Source: Dyadobacter sp. 676 (lineage in GTDB: Bacteria; Bacteroidota; Bacteroidia; Cytophagales; Spirosomataceae). Taken from it: 64,000 nt of DNA. How positions within the stretch are numbered: the stretch's first letter is position 1; the number at the start of each line of letters is the position of its first letter. This document shows, in pieces, positions 50,173 through 57,862 of this stretch. The notes under the pieces were generated by a model, which was given only the letters and a program-made list of their open reading frames with translations, searched no databases and had not been told where the DNA came from. Location: the NCBI RefSeq assembly GCF_040448675.1, contig NZ_CP159289.1, positions 4,633,001 to 4,697,000 of the forward strand, read 5' to 3'. The position numbers were made by a program, and so were the translations under genes.

Positions 50173-52749
50173 ATGAAATTCAGGTCTATTTTTCTTTTTA
50201 TTTGTATAATTCAATTGTCAGGCATCCTTAATAAAATACGGGCCCAGTCGTACGGACTTGGTTTCGAGAGTTTTGAGGCGGTGCAGGACAAGCGCACGGG
50301 CCTCGACCTGAGCCCCGAAGGCCCCATTTGCTTCGACGGCGACTTTGAACTCTCGTTTGAACTGTCGTTTCTGAGAAATAAAAAGACCTATTTCGGCTAC
50401 ATAGTCCGCATTATTGGCGACGACCACCAGAATATCGACCTGATTTACGACAACAGTTCCGTCGGGCAGGACCATTTCAAACTCATTATCGGAGAGCAAT
50501 TCTCACCAACCGCATTCGACTTTCAGGGCGACGACCTGTTTGCAAAGTGGAACCGCATCACCTTGCGTTTCCGGCAACAACAGCAGCAGATTACCGTCGT
50601 GTACGGCAACCGCAGCTTTTCGCAGCCAATGAAATATCCGGCAGAAGGGTGCTACAAAATCCTTTTCGGTGCCAACCAATACAAGGAGTTCCGCACGACG
50701 GACGTACCGCCTATGAAAATCCGTCATGTGATGCTGCGCGAGAAAGACCGCATTGCCTACAACTGGCCGCTGAACGAGACCGACGGTGTGAATGCCTCGG
50801 AAGAAATCCGCCGCAAACCTGCGCTGGCTGCTAATCCTATCTGGATTAAAAAACTGCATTACGAATGGAAGCTTTTGCAGACCGTGACGCTGAAAGGCTA
50901 TGTGAGGGTGGGTTTCGATGAAAAAAGCAATAACATTTTCGCGGTAGGACAGGACTCGCTCGTGCGGTTCAGCCTCGCTGGAAACCGGCTTGTGACGATG
51001 CCCTACCGGACAGGCAAGCAGCCGGTTTATGTCGATAATCAGGTGTTGTTTGATACGGAAAGGAACCGGTTATACAATATTTTTCTGAACGAGAAACAGG
51101 TGTCGGAGTTCGATACCGTTACCCGTGCCTGGGATAAAAGTGATATCCGGCCGCAGGCCAAAACCTATTACCTCCACGCCAACAAATTCCTCTCCCCGGC
51201 CGATTCATCTATTTATGTGATAGGCGGCTACGGGCATCTGGCTTATAAAAAAGAGGTGCAGCGCTACCATTTGCCGTCGCGGACGTGGCAGCAGGTCCAA
51301 TCGGAGGACTCGGTGTTTACGCCGCGATACCTGGCCGCGCTGGGCGCTACACACTCGGGCGCGTATGTAATCGGCGGCTACGGAAGTTCTACCGGCCAGC
51401 AAATGCTGAACCCGCGCAACTGGTACGACATGCTTTATTTCGACCGGGACCAGCGGAGGTTCAGCAAAATATATGAATTGAAAGTGCCGAAAGAGGATTT
51501 TGTTTTTGGTAATTCCATGATTGTCAACGAAAAGGACAGTTCCTATTATGCGCTGATATTCCCGAAACACAAGTTCAGCTCGGAGCTGCAACTGATCAAA
51601 GGATCGCTCAACCGGCCGGAGTTCAAGCCCGTGGGATCTAAAATTCCTTACCAATTTATCGATATCGAATCATTTGCCGATCTTTTTTACGATAAGGCAA
51701 ACGGGCGGTTTGTCGCCGTGACGCTGTATCGCGACGCCAATCAGCAAACCAAGGTGGCTATTTACTCGCTCTACGCGCCCCCATTGGAAACCGTAGCGCC
51801 CCAAACGGCTTCGTCGGAAAGTTCGGCCGGACGGAATGTGTGGACGATCGGTGCCCTTTTTGTGGCGGCCTTGCTGGTGTATTGGCTGTACCGGTATATG
51901 CCGGGGCAGCTGGATAGGCAGAAGGCAACGAAGGCCCCCATAATGGGGTCCGTTCCAGAACTCGCGCAAATGCGCGATACGGCGCAGTTTCAGCCGTTTG
52001 ACGACCCGGCAGAGAAGGCCGTGCCGTACAAGAGTTGCATTCTTTTATTCGGGAATTTGCAGTTGTACGATGAGGACGGAAACGAGATCACGAAGCAGTT
52101 CAGTCCGTTGGTGAAAGAGCTGTTTCTGGTCATATTGCTTTATTCGATCCGCTGGGACGGTATCAGCTCGGAAAAGTTGAAAGAGCTCCTGTGGTTCGAT
52201 AAGCCGTCGGAGAGTGCACGGAACAACCGGTCGGTGAATATCGCCAAGTTGAAAGCGATCCTCGATAAAATGAAGTACTGCCAGGTTTCGAAGGAAACGG
52301 GCTATTGGCGGATTAAGATCGATTATAGTAAAATAGAGGTCGATTATATGCATTACCTCAATCTGGTGGGCAACCGGAAACTGCTCTCCAAGCAAAGTAT
52401 CATCGAATTGGCCGGCATTACGAAGCGGGGCAATTTCCTCTCGAATGTAGAATACGAATGGCTCGACAGCTTCAAATCGGAAATCTCGAATGAGATCGTC
52501 GATGCTTATCTGCGTTATGCTTCATCCGTCAAAATTGCGGACGATGCGGAATTTCTCGTTCAATTGGCCAATTACGTCTTCTATTTCGATCCGGTCAATG
52601 AGGAAGCAATGATCCTCAAATGCAAGGCACTCGCTCATTTGGGCAAGCATTCGCTGGCAAAAACGACTTTCGAAAATTTCGCCCGGGAGTATAACCGCAT
52701 TTATGGAGAAGATTTCAGGAAGGACATGCCGGAGGTATTGCATTCGTGA
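50173..52749 (+). CDS. Membrane-spanning Kelch protein with cytoplasmic SARP-like DNA-binding domain
   Basis: Protein of 858 residues with an unusual plan. Signal-anchor (SIFLFICIIQLSG), a periplasmic lectin-like sandwich (about 30-230), Kelch-like repeats (about 240-540; SSIYVIGGYGHLAYKKEVQR, SGAYVIGGYGSS), one membrane helix (NVWTIGALFVAALLVYWLY, about 556-574), then a cytoplasmic part. This has an OmpR-type winged helix (SPLVKELFLVILLYS, RNNRSVNIAKLKAILDKM) and a TPR-like end (EEAMILKCKALAHLGKHSLA), as in SARP/BTAD activators. It could carry an outside signal straight to DNA. A Crp/Fnr gene follows after 109 bases. Confidence 0.75.
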   Translation: MKFRSIFLFICIIQLSGILNKIRAQSYGLGFESFEAVQDKRTGLDLSPEGPICFDGDFELSFELSFLRNKKTYFGYIVRIIGDDHQNIDLIYDNSSVGQDHFKLIIGEQFSPTAFDFQGDDLFAKWNRITLRFRQQQQQITVVYGNRSFSQPMKYPAEGCYKILFGANQYKEFRTTDVPPMKIRHVMLREKDRIAYNWPLNETDGVNASEEIRRKPALAANPIWIKKLHYEWKLLQTVTLKGYVRVGFDEKSNNIFAVGQDSLVRFSLAGNRLVTMPYRTGKQPVYVDNQVLFDTERNRLYNIFLNEKQVSEFDTVTRAWDKSDIRPQAKTYYLHANKFLSPADSSIYVIGGYGHLAYKKEVQRYHLPSRTWQQVQSEDSVFTPRYLAALGATHSGAYVIGGYGSSTGQQMLNPRNWYDMLYFDRDQRRFSKIYELKVPKEDFVFGNSMIVNEKDSSYYALIFPKHKFSSELQLIKGSLNRPEFKPVGSKIPYQFIDIESFADLFYDKANGRFVAVTLYRDANQQTKVAIYSLYAPPLETVAPQTASSESSAGRNVWTIGALFVAALLVYWLYRYMPGQLDRQKATKAPIMGSVPELAQMRDTAQFQPFDDPAEKAVPYKSCILLFGNLQLYDEDGNEITKQFSPLVKELFLVILLYSIRWDGISSEKLKELLWFDKPSESARNNRSVNIAKLKAILDKMKYCQVSKETGYWRIKIDYSKIEVDYMHYLNLVGNRKLLSKQSIIELAGITKRGNFLSNVEYEWLDSFKSEISNEIVDAYLRYASSVKIADDAEFLVQLANYVFYFDPVNEEAMILKCKALAHLGKHSLAKTTFENFAREYNRIYGEDFRKDMPEVLHS

Positions 52750-52794
52750 TCACCTCGGGTTAGCGAGCGGTACCGAGGCTTAACGGCTTTGAAG

Positions 52795-52802
52795 TATTTT
52801 TG
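52795..52802 (+). promoter_or_regulatory. TAnnTTTG -7 element before the Crp/Fnr gene
   Basis: TATTTTTG matches the -7 consensus 57 bases before the ATG. No -33 box at the proper distance. Confidence 0.45.
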
Positions 52803-52858
52803 TGTGAAGTTATGGTGTTGATTAATAGATCGATAGCATTTATGTACGCTTTTTACTT

Positions 52859-53443
52859 ATGACCGAACCTCTAATAAACCTCTGTCGTGAAATCGCCGGT
52901 ATGAAAGGCGACGAACTGGCTCTTGTTGAACGGTATCTTAAACCGCTCAGATTGAAGCGGAAGCAATTTCTGATCCGGGAAGGCGAACAATATAACTTCA
53001 TCGGTTTTGTCAGCAAAGGGGCTATCCGTCATTTCACCTGGCGCGACGGCGTCGAGAAGACCTGTAACGTCAACCTTGAAAACCAGTTCTTCACCGATTT
53101 CAGCAGCTTCAACAATGGTATTCCTACGACGAATAATTCGGTGGCGCTGGAAGATTCTGTCGTGGTTACGCTTTCCAAAACAGATCGCGACCTTCTGCTG
53201 GCTGAATGTCCGGCGTTCGAACGCTTTGCCCGGATGATTGGTGAGTGGGCCGTGCAACAGGCCGCGGAACGTGCGGCGAGGCTTTCATGGGATCGCCCGG
53301 AGGACCGCTACCTGCATTTGCTGGAACATGAACCCGATATGGCAAGGCGCGTTCCGCTGAAATACCTTGCGAGCATACTCGGCGTGAGCGCCGAAAGCCT
53401 GAGCCGTATACGAAAACGGCTGACGAGTCCCGTGTTTTCTTGA
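52859..53443 (+). CDS. Crp/Fnr-family transcriptional regulator
   Basis: Regulator of 194 residues. The cyclic-nucleotide-binding-like barrel covers about 10-130 (FLIREGEQYNFIGFVSKGAI, then FTDFSSFNNGIPTTNNSVAL), and the C-terminal helix-turn-helix is VPLKYLASILGVSAESLSRI (about 162-181). The usual cAMP contact residues are not evident and no Fe-S cysteine pattern is present, so it probably senses another effector or is ligand-free. The gene is 66 bases upstream of a polytopic membrane protein that may be its target. Confidence 0.9.
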   Translation: MTEPLINLCREIAGMKGDELALVERYLKPLRLKRKQFLIREGEQYNFIGFVSKGAIRHFTWRDGVEKTCNVNLENQFFTDFSSFNNGIPTTNNSVALEDSVVVTLSKTDRDLLLAECPAFERFARMIGEWAVQQAAERAARLSWDRPEDRYLHLLEHEPDMARRVPLKYLASILGVSAESLSRIRKRLTSPVFS

Positions 53444-53476
53444 CGATCGTCAAGCATTTGACGGCGGTGTCGGAAA

Positions 53477-53484
53477 TACCTTTG
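53477..53484 (+). promoter_or_regulatory. TAnnTTTG -7 element before the membrane protein gene
   Basis: TACCTTTG lies 25 bases before the ATG at 53509. A TTTG at 53457-53460 sits 16 bases upstream, three short of the usual spacer. The element argues for a start downstream of 53490. Confidence 0.45.
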
Positions 53485-53508
53485 TACCATTGTGCGGGAG
53501 TTCGTACG

Positions 53509-54180
53509 ATGCGTATCACTAACTATTCAGCCATTCAAATGAAAAATGAAATGACTCTTCCGTTGGAGAGCCAGGTGCTTTCCGACCGTGAAACCTCGCT
53601 GCTGTTGAAAACCTGGGGCCGGAACCACATTTTGGCCAATGTATTGGGGCTGGCCATTTTGCACCCATTCCTGGCGCATTACTTTACCGGTCAGCACGAC
53701 AAAGCCCTCACGGTCCCGCAGCTGGTTATGCACAACGTCTCCGTCTTGACTTTTATCGTTATGCTGGTCGTACTCCAAAACCGTGCGCTCCAGTCACGTT
53801 TTTCCGTCGGCACGTTCAGAGGGTTGGGATACTTCCTGCTGTTTGTACCAGCGGCGTTCTGGCTCGGATACTACACGTTGTACATTCCGTTCGACATTAT
53901 TTTTATGTACACGACCATCGGCGCAGTTAACGCGGTTCTGGTGGGCCAGCTGCTACCCAAACCCCGGCAGTGGGCCTGGAAATGCATTCTTTTCTTTTTG
54001 CTGGCGGGGATAGCCGGCGCGGCTTGTGGCATTGCGGCGTACTTCGCGGGGCTGAAAGACGCGGGAGGCATGGTGAAAGACTACGGCATGTGGTCGCTGA
54101 TCAGCATCACTGCGGCCCTTACTTATACTTCGCTAACGAAGCGGACGCTACGGCAGCAGCTTTGCGAAACACGTGGTTAA
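53509..54180 (+). CDS. Polytopic membrane protein of unknown function
   Basis: Protein of about 223 residues with five or six hydrophobic helices (HILANVLGLAILHPFLAHYF, VLTFIVMLVVLQ, GYFLLFVPAAFWLGYYTLYI, WKCILFFLLAGIAGAACGIA, WSLISITAALTYTSL). No family recognised. The start at 53509 follows a GGGAG sequence and a -7 box at 53477-53484; ATG 53539 is an alternative, while an upstream start at 53440 would overlap the regulator's stop codon and precede the promoter. It may be regulated by the adjacent Crp/Fnr protein. Confidence 0.7.
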   Translation: MRITNYSAIQMKNEMTLPLESQVLSDRETSLLLKTWGRNHILANVLGLAILHPFLAHYFTGQHDKALTVPQLVMHNVSVLTFIVMLVVLQNRALQSRFSVGTFRGLGYFLLFVPAAFWLGYYTLYIPFDIIFMYTTIGAVNAVLVGQLLPKPRQWAWKCILFFLLAGIAGAACGIAAYFAGLKDAGGMVKDYGMWSLISITAALTYTSLTKRTLRQQLCETRG

Positions 54181-54200
54181 ATATCTTATAAAAGCAAAAA

Positions 54201-54229
54201 ACAGAGACCGCCGATTCGGCGGTCTCTGT
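54201..54229 (-). terminator. Intrinsic terminator after the S74 surface protein gene
   Basis: A perfect 13-bp stem (ACAGAGACCGCCG with CGGCGGTCTCTGT) and 3-base loop, followed on the minus strand by TTTTTTGCTTTTATA. It ends the gene at 54264 and could also stop the convergent membrane protein transcript. Confidence 0.85.
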
Positions 54230-54263
54230 CTGAACCACCCTTAACCCTTATAAAAATGTAGTC

Positions 54264-55814
54264 CTATTTAGTTTTGGTTGTATTTTGTGGAGCAGCGCTT
54301 TTGCGGGTACCGGACAATATCGTTAGCTCACTTATTTCCCTCCTTAATTCTTCGATTTCTGCCGTCTGATTTTTCAATTCTTTGACAGATTCAATGAGGT
54401 GGGGGATCAGGCCTATGTAATTGACAGTTTTAAAGCCCTTTTCATTGGATTGAATCAGTTCGGGGAAGTACTTTTCTATTTCCTGGGCTATTACACCTGT
54501 CTGTAATCCATTTCCTCTATCTGCATCAATCCAATGATAGTGATAACCCTGTATTTGACTGATGGCACTAAGGCTGCCTTTGAGAGGAGTGATGTTTTGC
54601 TTTAATCGCCTGTCGGAGGCCCAGGCCTGAAGCGCGCCATAAGGTGTCCAAGCCGTTCCTGTGTCATCAACCCAAAACCTCCATGCGCCATTTAAGTAAA
54701 AGCCAACCTGCTTGTCAGTTTTCATTCCCATAAAGCCCTCCGGTTTATTTTGCGAGTTGTTCAAATAGAGCCCGGCGGTACTGCCGTCATTTCTTATTCT
54801 CATTCGGGAGGCAACATCGAGTATAAATTCCGGCGACACGACCTTGCTGCCGATGCCAATGTTCCCGTTTTTGAGTACTGTCATAGCGTTGCTGCGGTTG
54901 TTAATATCGATGCCGTTACCTATTTGAAAAAGTCGGTCAGTAGGACTACCGGTTGGTTGGTCAAATGAATTGTTATAGAGCCCGACGGCCATGCTGTGCG
55001 GGGCCTTGGCAATCGTATGAAAGCCTAATGATGTGCTATAATCACCCATTGCGGCCGCCCAGTTGCCTATGGCAAATGAATGATGATTATATGCATAGCA
55101 GGTGTTTCCGATGGCGAATGAATATAGTTGTTCTGCACTTGACAGATTTCCTAGTGCCACGGCGCTGTGATTTGAAGCGATCGGGCCATTGCCAATAGCC
55201 ACTGAGGCATAGCCGCTCGCCTCTGCATCCAGTCCAGCGGCAATTGAAGCCCATCCGATATTTTTATCCTCCCAGCCACCATTGGTTAACCCTACACGAA
55301 ACGCGGCTTTTTTGGGATGCCAGATAAGTCGTGCACCGTTACCAACCGTGGAAAGATCTGCGCTTTGTTGCATTTCATCTTTTTGCAGGATGGGGAAGTT
55401 CGTCCGCAATTTACCGGATTCATTTGCATAAAGTGAATATGGAACACTCAGAAGTTGGGTCATCCCAATGAAATGGAATTTGCCGTTGTTTTCATTATCA
55501 ATTTCTGCTTTGAGAAAGAAAATATCATACGGCCATTCCACTTGAGAGAGATCGCCACCGCCGGCTCCGACGGTTATAGTGAACATCCCATTTGAATCGG
55601 TTTTAGCAGATTGAGTTTCTTCAAAAACGACAGGGCCGAGTACCTGACTTTTTATGATACTGATTCTGACCGTAATGGAGGCATTCTGAACGGGCTGAGC
55701 CATATCGTCGACGGCTACTCCTTGAAAGGTGAATTTATAAGGTGCCTGGGCGAGCACTGTTTGAAAGGTTAAAGCCAGGCATACGAGGAAAAGCAGGAGA
55801 ATTCTTGATTTCAT
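54264..55814 (-). CDS. Surface protein with YadA-like head repeats and S74 intramolecular chaperone
   Basis: Exported protein of 516 residues; signal MKSRILLLFLVCLALTFQ ending LAQ. An N-terminal Ig/Cna-like sandwich (APYKFTFQGVAVDD, about 24-130), YadA/Hia-like trimeric head repeats (ASGYASVAIGNGPIASN, NHSAVALGN, NHHSFAIGN, about 190-280), and a C-terminal peptidase S74 domain (ASDRRLKQNITPL, with the Ser and Lys spaced five apart as in endosialidase chaperones, and TGVIAQEIEKYFPELI, VNYIGLIPHLIESVKEL). The S74 domain folds the trimer and usually cuts itself off. A coiled coil ends the protein. Likely cell-surface fibre of unknown partner. Confidence 0.85.
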   Translation of the reverse strand: MKSRILLLFLVCLALTFQTVLAQAPYKFTFQGVAVDDMAQPVQNASITVRISIIKSQVLGPVVFEETQSAKTDSNGMFTITVGAGGGDLSQVEWPYDIFFLKAEIDNENNGKFHFIGMTQLLSVPYSLYANESGKLRTNFPILQKDEMQQSADLSTVGNGARLIWHPKKAAFRVGLTNGGWEDKNIGWASIAAGLDAEASGYASVAIGNGPIASNHSAVALGNLSSAEQLYSFAIGNTCYAYNHHSFAIGNWAAAMGDYSTSLGFHTIAKAPHSMAVGLYNNSFDQPTGSPTDRLFQIGNGIDINNRSNAMTVLKNGNIGIGSKVVSPEFILDVASRMRIRNDGSTAGLYLNNSQNKPEGFMGMKTDKQVGFYLNGAWRFWVDDTGTAWTPYGALQAWASDRRLKQNITPLKGSLSAISQIQGYHYHWIDADRGNGLQTGVIAQEIEKYFPELIQSNEKGFKTVNYIGLIPHLIESVKELKNQTAEIEELRREISELTILSGTRKSAAPQNTTKTK

Positions 55815-55930
55815 AGGTAAACTTGGTTAGCGATTAACGTAAAAACTGTCCGGAAAATCGCCGAACGTATGGAGCTAATGCAAAAGCGTTTAGTGGCAGG
55901 TAATGATGGCATTTTAAAAGGTCAAACAAA

Positions 55931-55959
55931 ACAGAGGCCGCCAAACCAGCGGCCCCTGT
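55931..55959 (-). terminator. Intrinsic terminator after the T9SS protein gene
   Basis: ACAGAGGCCGC and GCGGCCCCTGT form an 11-bp stem with one G-U pair and a 7-base loop, followed on the minus strand by a T-rich run (TGTTTTGTTTG). It closely resembles the terminator at 54201. Confidence 0.75.
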
Positions 55960-55977
55960 ATAAACCCAAGTTAACCC

Positions 55978-56673
55978 TCAGTGAAAAATAAGTTTCGTCG
56001 TTTTGCTGCCGACCGGCGTGTCAATTTGCAGCAGGAATGAACCGGTGTGTGGCAATGTGATGGTATGATCTGTTCCCGGAGCCGCAAACTGGCCGAGCTT
56101 CCGACCGAGTTGGTCGAACAGCAGGAGCGTTTTCGTCCGTTCCGGCATTTGTACCCGGACCTTGTTTTCCCGTGACGGATTTGGATACACGTAGAACCTG
56201 TCGAGGCTTTCTTTTTCGGGAATAACCCGGACAATTCTGCTGTACGTGTACGAATCGTCCGCATCGACCTGCCTTAGCCGGTAGTAACTGGTGGTTTTAA
56301 AGTCCTGGTCTACGTACTGGTAGGTTTTCTCCGTCCTGGAATTAACCGCCCCATCGACCCAGCCCAGCAATTCCCAGTTTTTACCATCCAGCGACTTCTG
56401 TACCTCGAAACCCACGTTGTTCGTTTCTTCGGCCGTTTTCCAGCGCAATTCGGCATAGCCTGCAGCGTTCACTTTTCCCTCGAAACTGATAAGCTTCACC
56501 GGCAAAACGGATAAATCTGAAAATGTGTTGAGACTGCCCAATACCCAATTGACGCTCACGCCACCGGCCGATCCCGAGCCACTGGCGGCGTAAAGTGCCC
56601 CGGGTGAAATTTGCTGTGCCTGCGTATGATATGCGCATAATGTAAGAACGATGAAAACGGATAGTTTCTTCAT
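55978..56673 (-). CDS. T9SS type A sorting domain-containing protein
   Basis: Exported protein of 231 residues. Signal MKKLSVFIVLTLCAYHTQAQ, then a short region with VSVNWVLGSLNTFSDL, a fibronectin-like part (LPVKLISFEGKVNAAGYAEL, WKTAEETNNVGFEVQKSLDG, YYRLRQVDADDSYTYSRIV) and the type IX secretion C-terminal domain (FYVYPNPSRENKVRVQM ending TTKLIFH). The first 30 residues after the signal are small, so the protein is little more than sorting domain plus module. It shares a 4-base overlap with the following S74 gene upstream of it in transcription. Confidence 0.88.
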   Translation of the reverse strand: MKKLSVFIVLTLCAYHTQAQQISPGALYAASGSGSAGGVSVNWVLGSLNTFSDLSVLPVKLISFEGKVNAAGYAELRWKTAEETNNVGFEVQKSLDGKNWELLGWVDGAVNSRTEKTYQYVDQDFKTTSYYRLRQVDADDSYTYSRIVRVIPEKESLDRFYVYPNPSRENKVRVQMPERTKTLLLFDQLGRKLGQFAAPGTDHTITLPHTGSFLLQIDTPVGSKTTKLIFH

Positions 56674-57359
56674 TTGCCTGTCTGGTTTGAAAATCTTTCC
56701 TGACCCGCCAGCAACTCTTTTACGCTGGCTTCCAGTGTACTAAGTTTTTTATTCATCTCCCGAACCGAGGCCAGTTCCTTTTTCAGATCCGCGATTTCCT
56801 CGGTCTTTTTGTCGAGTTCCTTGATGGCCTCTATCAGGTGGGGGATGAGGCCGATGTAGTTGACGGCTTTGTAGCCGTCTTTGGCTGTTACCACCAGTTC
56901 TGGAAAGTATTTTTCAGTTTCTTGAGCTATGAGGCCGGTTTGCTTCCTTTGATCTTGCTTAGCGTCAATCCAATAATAATAATAGCCAGTCAAACCCTTC
57001 AATTTAGAAATACTTTCAGTAACGGCAACGGTATTTTTCTTCAGACGTTGGTCGGAGACTTGGAGCACTCCGCCAGGAGTAATTACCTGCCCCTGGTCAT
57101 TTGCCCACATTCGCCAGGCCCCATTCAAATAAAATCCAACTTGGTTGTCTGTTTTCATTCCGACGAATCCTTGAAAACCGAATTGCCGAGGTGCCTGTGC
57201 TATGGCACCCTGCCCCAAAGTAGTCAAAACGCCTATTATTATAGAAACGAATGTTATGCGCCCTGCTTCGAATGAACCGCGAGTGTTTATCCTTTTGAAC
57301 AATGACGAAAAGTTTTCCGACCAAATCTGCCGGGAGAAGAGGATCAACAAATTTTTCAT
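56670..57359 (-). CDS. Short S74-domain protein, likely deletion derivative
   Basis: Protein of 229 residues: a long N-terminal segment with a signal-like helix (FVSIIIGVLTTLGQGAIAQ, about 38-56), then APRQFGFQGFVGMKTDNQV and an S74 domain (VSDQRLKKNTVAV, QTGLIAQETEKYFPELV, VNYIGLIPHLIEAIKEL), ending in a coiled coil. Compared with the 516-residue neighbour, the sequence jumps from the start of the N-terminal sandwich (FQG) straight to GMKTDxQVGFYLNGAW, so the sandwich and head repeats are missing. Its stop overlaps the T9SS gene's ATG. Confidence 0.75.
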   Translation of the reverse strand: MKNLLILFSRQIWSENFSSLFKRINTRGSFEAGRITFVSIIIGVLTTLGQGAIAQAPRQFGFQGFVGMKTDNQVGFYLNGAWRMWANDQGQVITPGGVLQVSDQRLKKNTVAVTESISKLKGLTGYYYYWIDAKQDQRKQTGLIAQETEKYFPELVVTAKDGYKAVNYIGLIPHLIEAIKELDKKTEEIADLKKELASVREMNKKLSTLEASVKELLAGQERFSNQTGK

Positions 57360-57862
57360 GTGTGTAAATGTTTGAGTACGACTTGATAATTCCTGCCGGA
57401 ATATCGGCTGGTTTGAGATAAAATGTCGACTGCAATGATTTACCGGCGTTCGGACAGATAGCCTTCGGTAAAATGACGCTCGTGAGGATCAGCGTGCGGA
57501 CGTATGGCTTCGTCTATGACCAACGCGATGGATAATCGCTCGTAGCCGGTTGGTAAAAAGATTCGGGTGTGGCGGTTGGGAAGGCAAAAATTTGGGTGGT
57601 GGACGCATCCAGCATGCCCGGTATAACCCACTTCCTATATGACCAAGCGCGTAAAATCCCCCTCGTGGGCTGTCGTTCTTTTAACAATATGTCTGATTCT
57701 GAGATTTTGCGATTCCTGCCTGTTTGCTCCGACAGTTTCTACCCGAAAATTCCCGCATCGCCTGCGCTGGGCGCCCGGATGTACGAGGAGGGCAACCTTA
57801 AAAAAACGGGAAATAAGGGTGCAGAAGCGTGTCCCGGTCGCCGATTCATTGGCCAGCCGGCC
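57360..57862. other. Intergenic region with no recognised gene
   Basis: 503 bases between the short S74 gene and the hybrid kinase. A 62-codon minus-strand frame (57440-57631; LSIALVIDEAIRPHADPHER near its end) looks slightly protein-like and could be a remnant, but nothing was recognised. A plus-strand frame running into the kinase region is judged non-coding. Confidence 0.45.
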
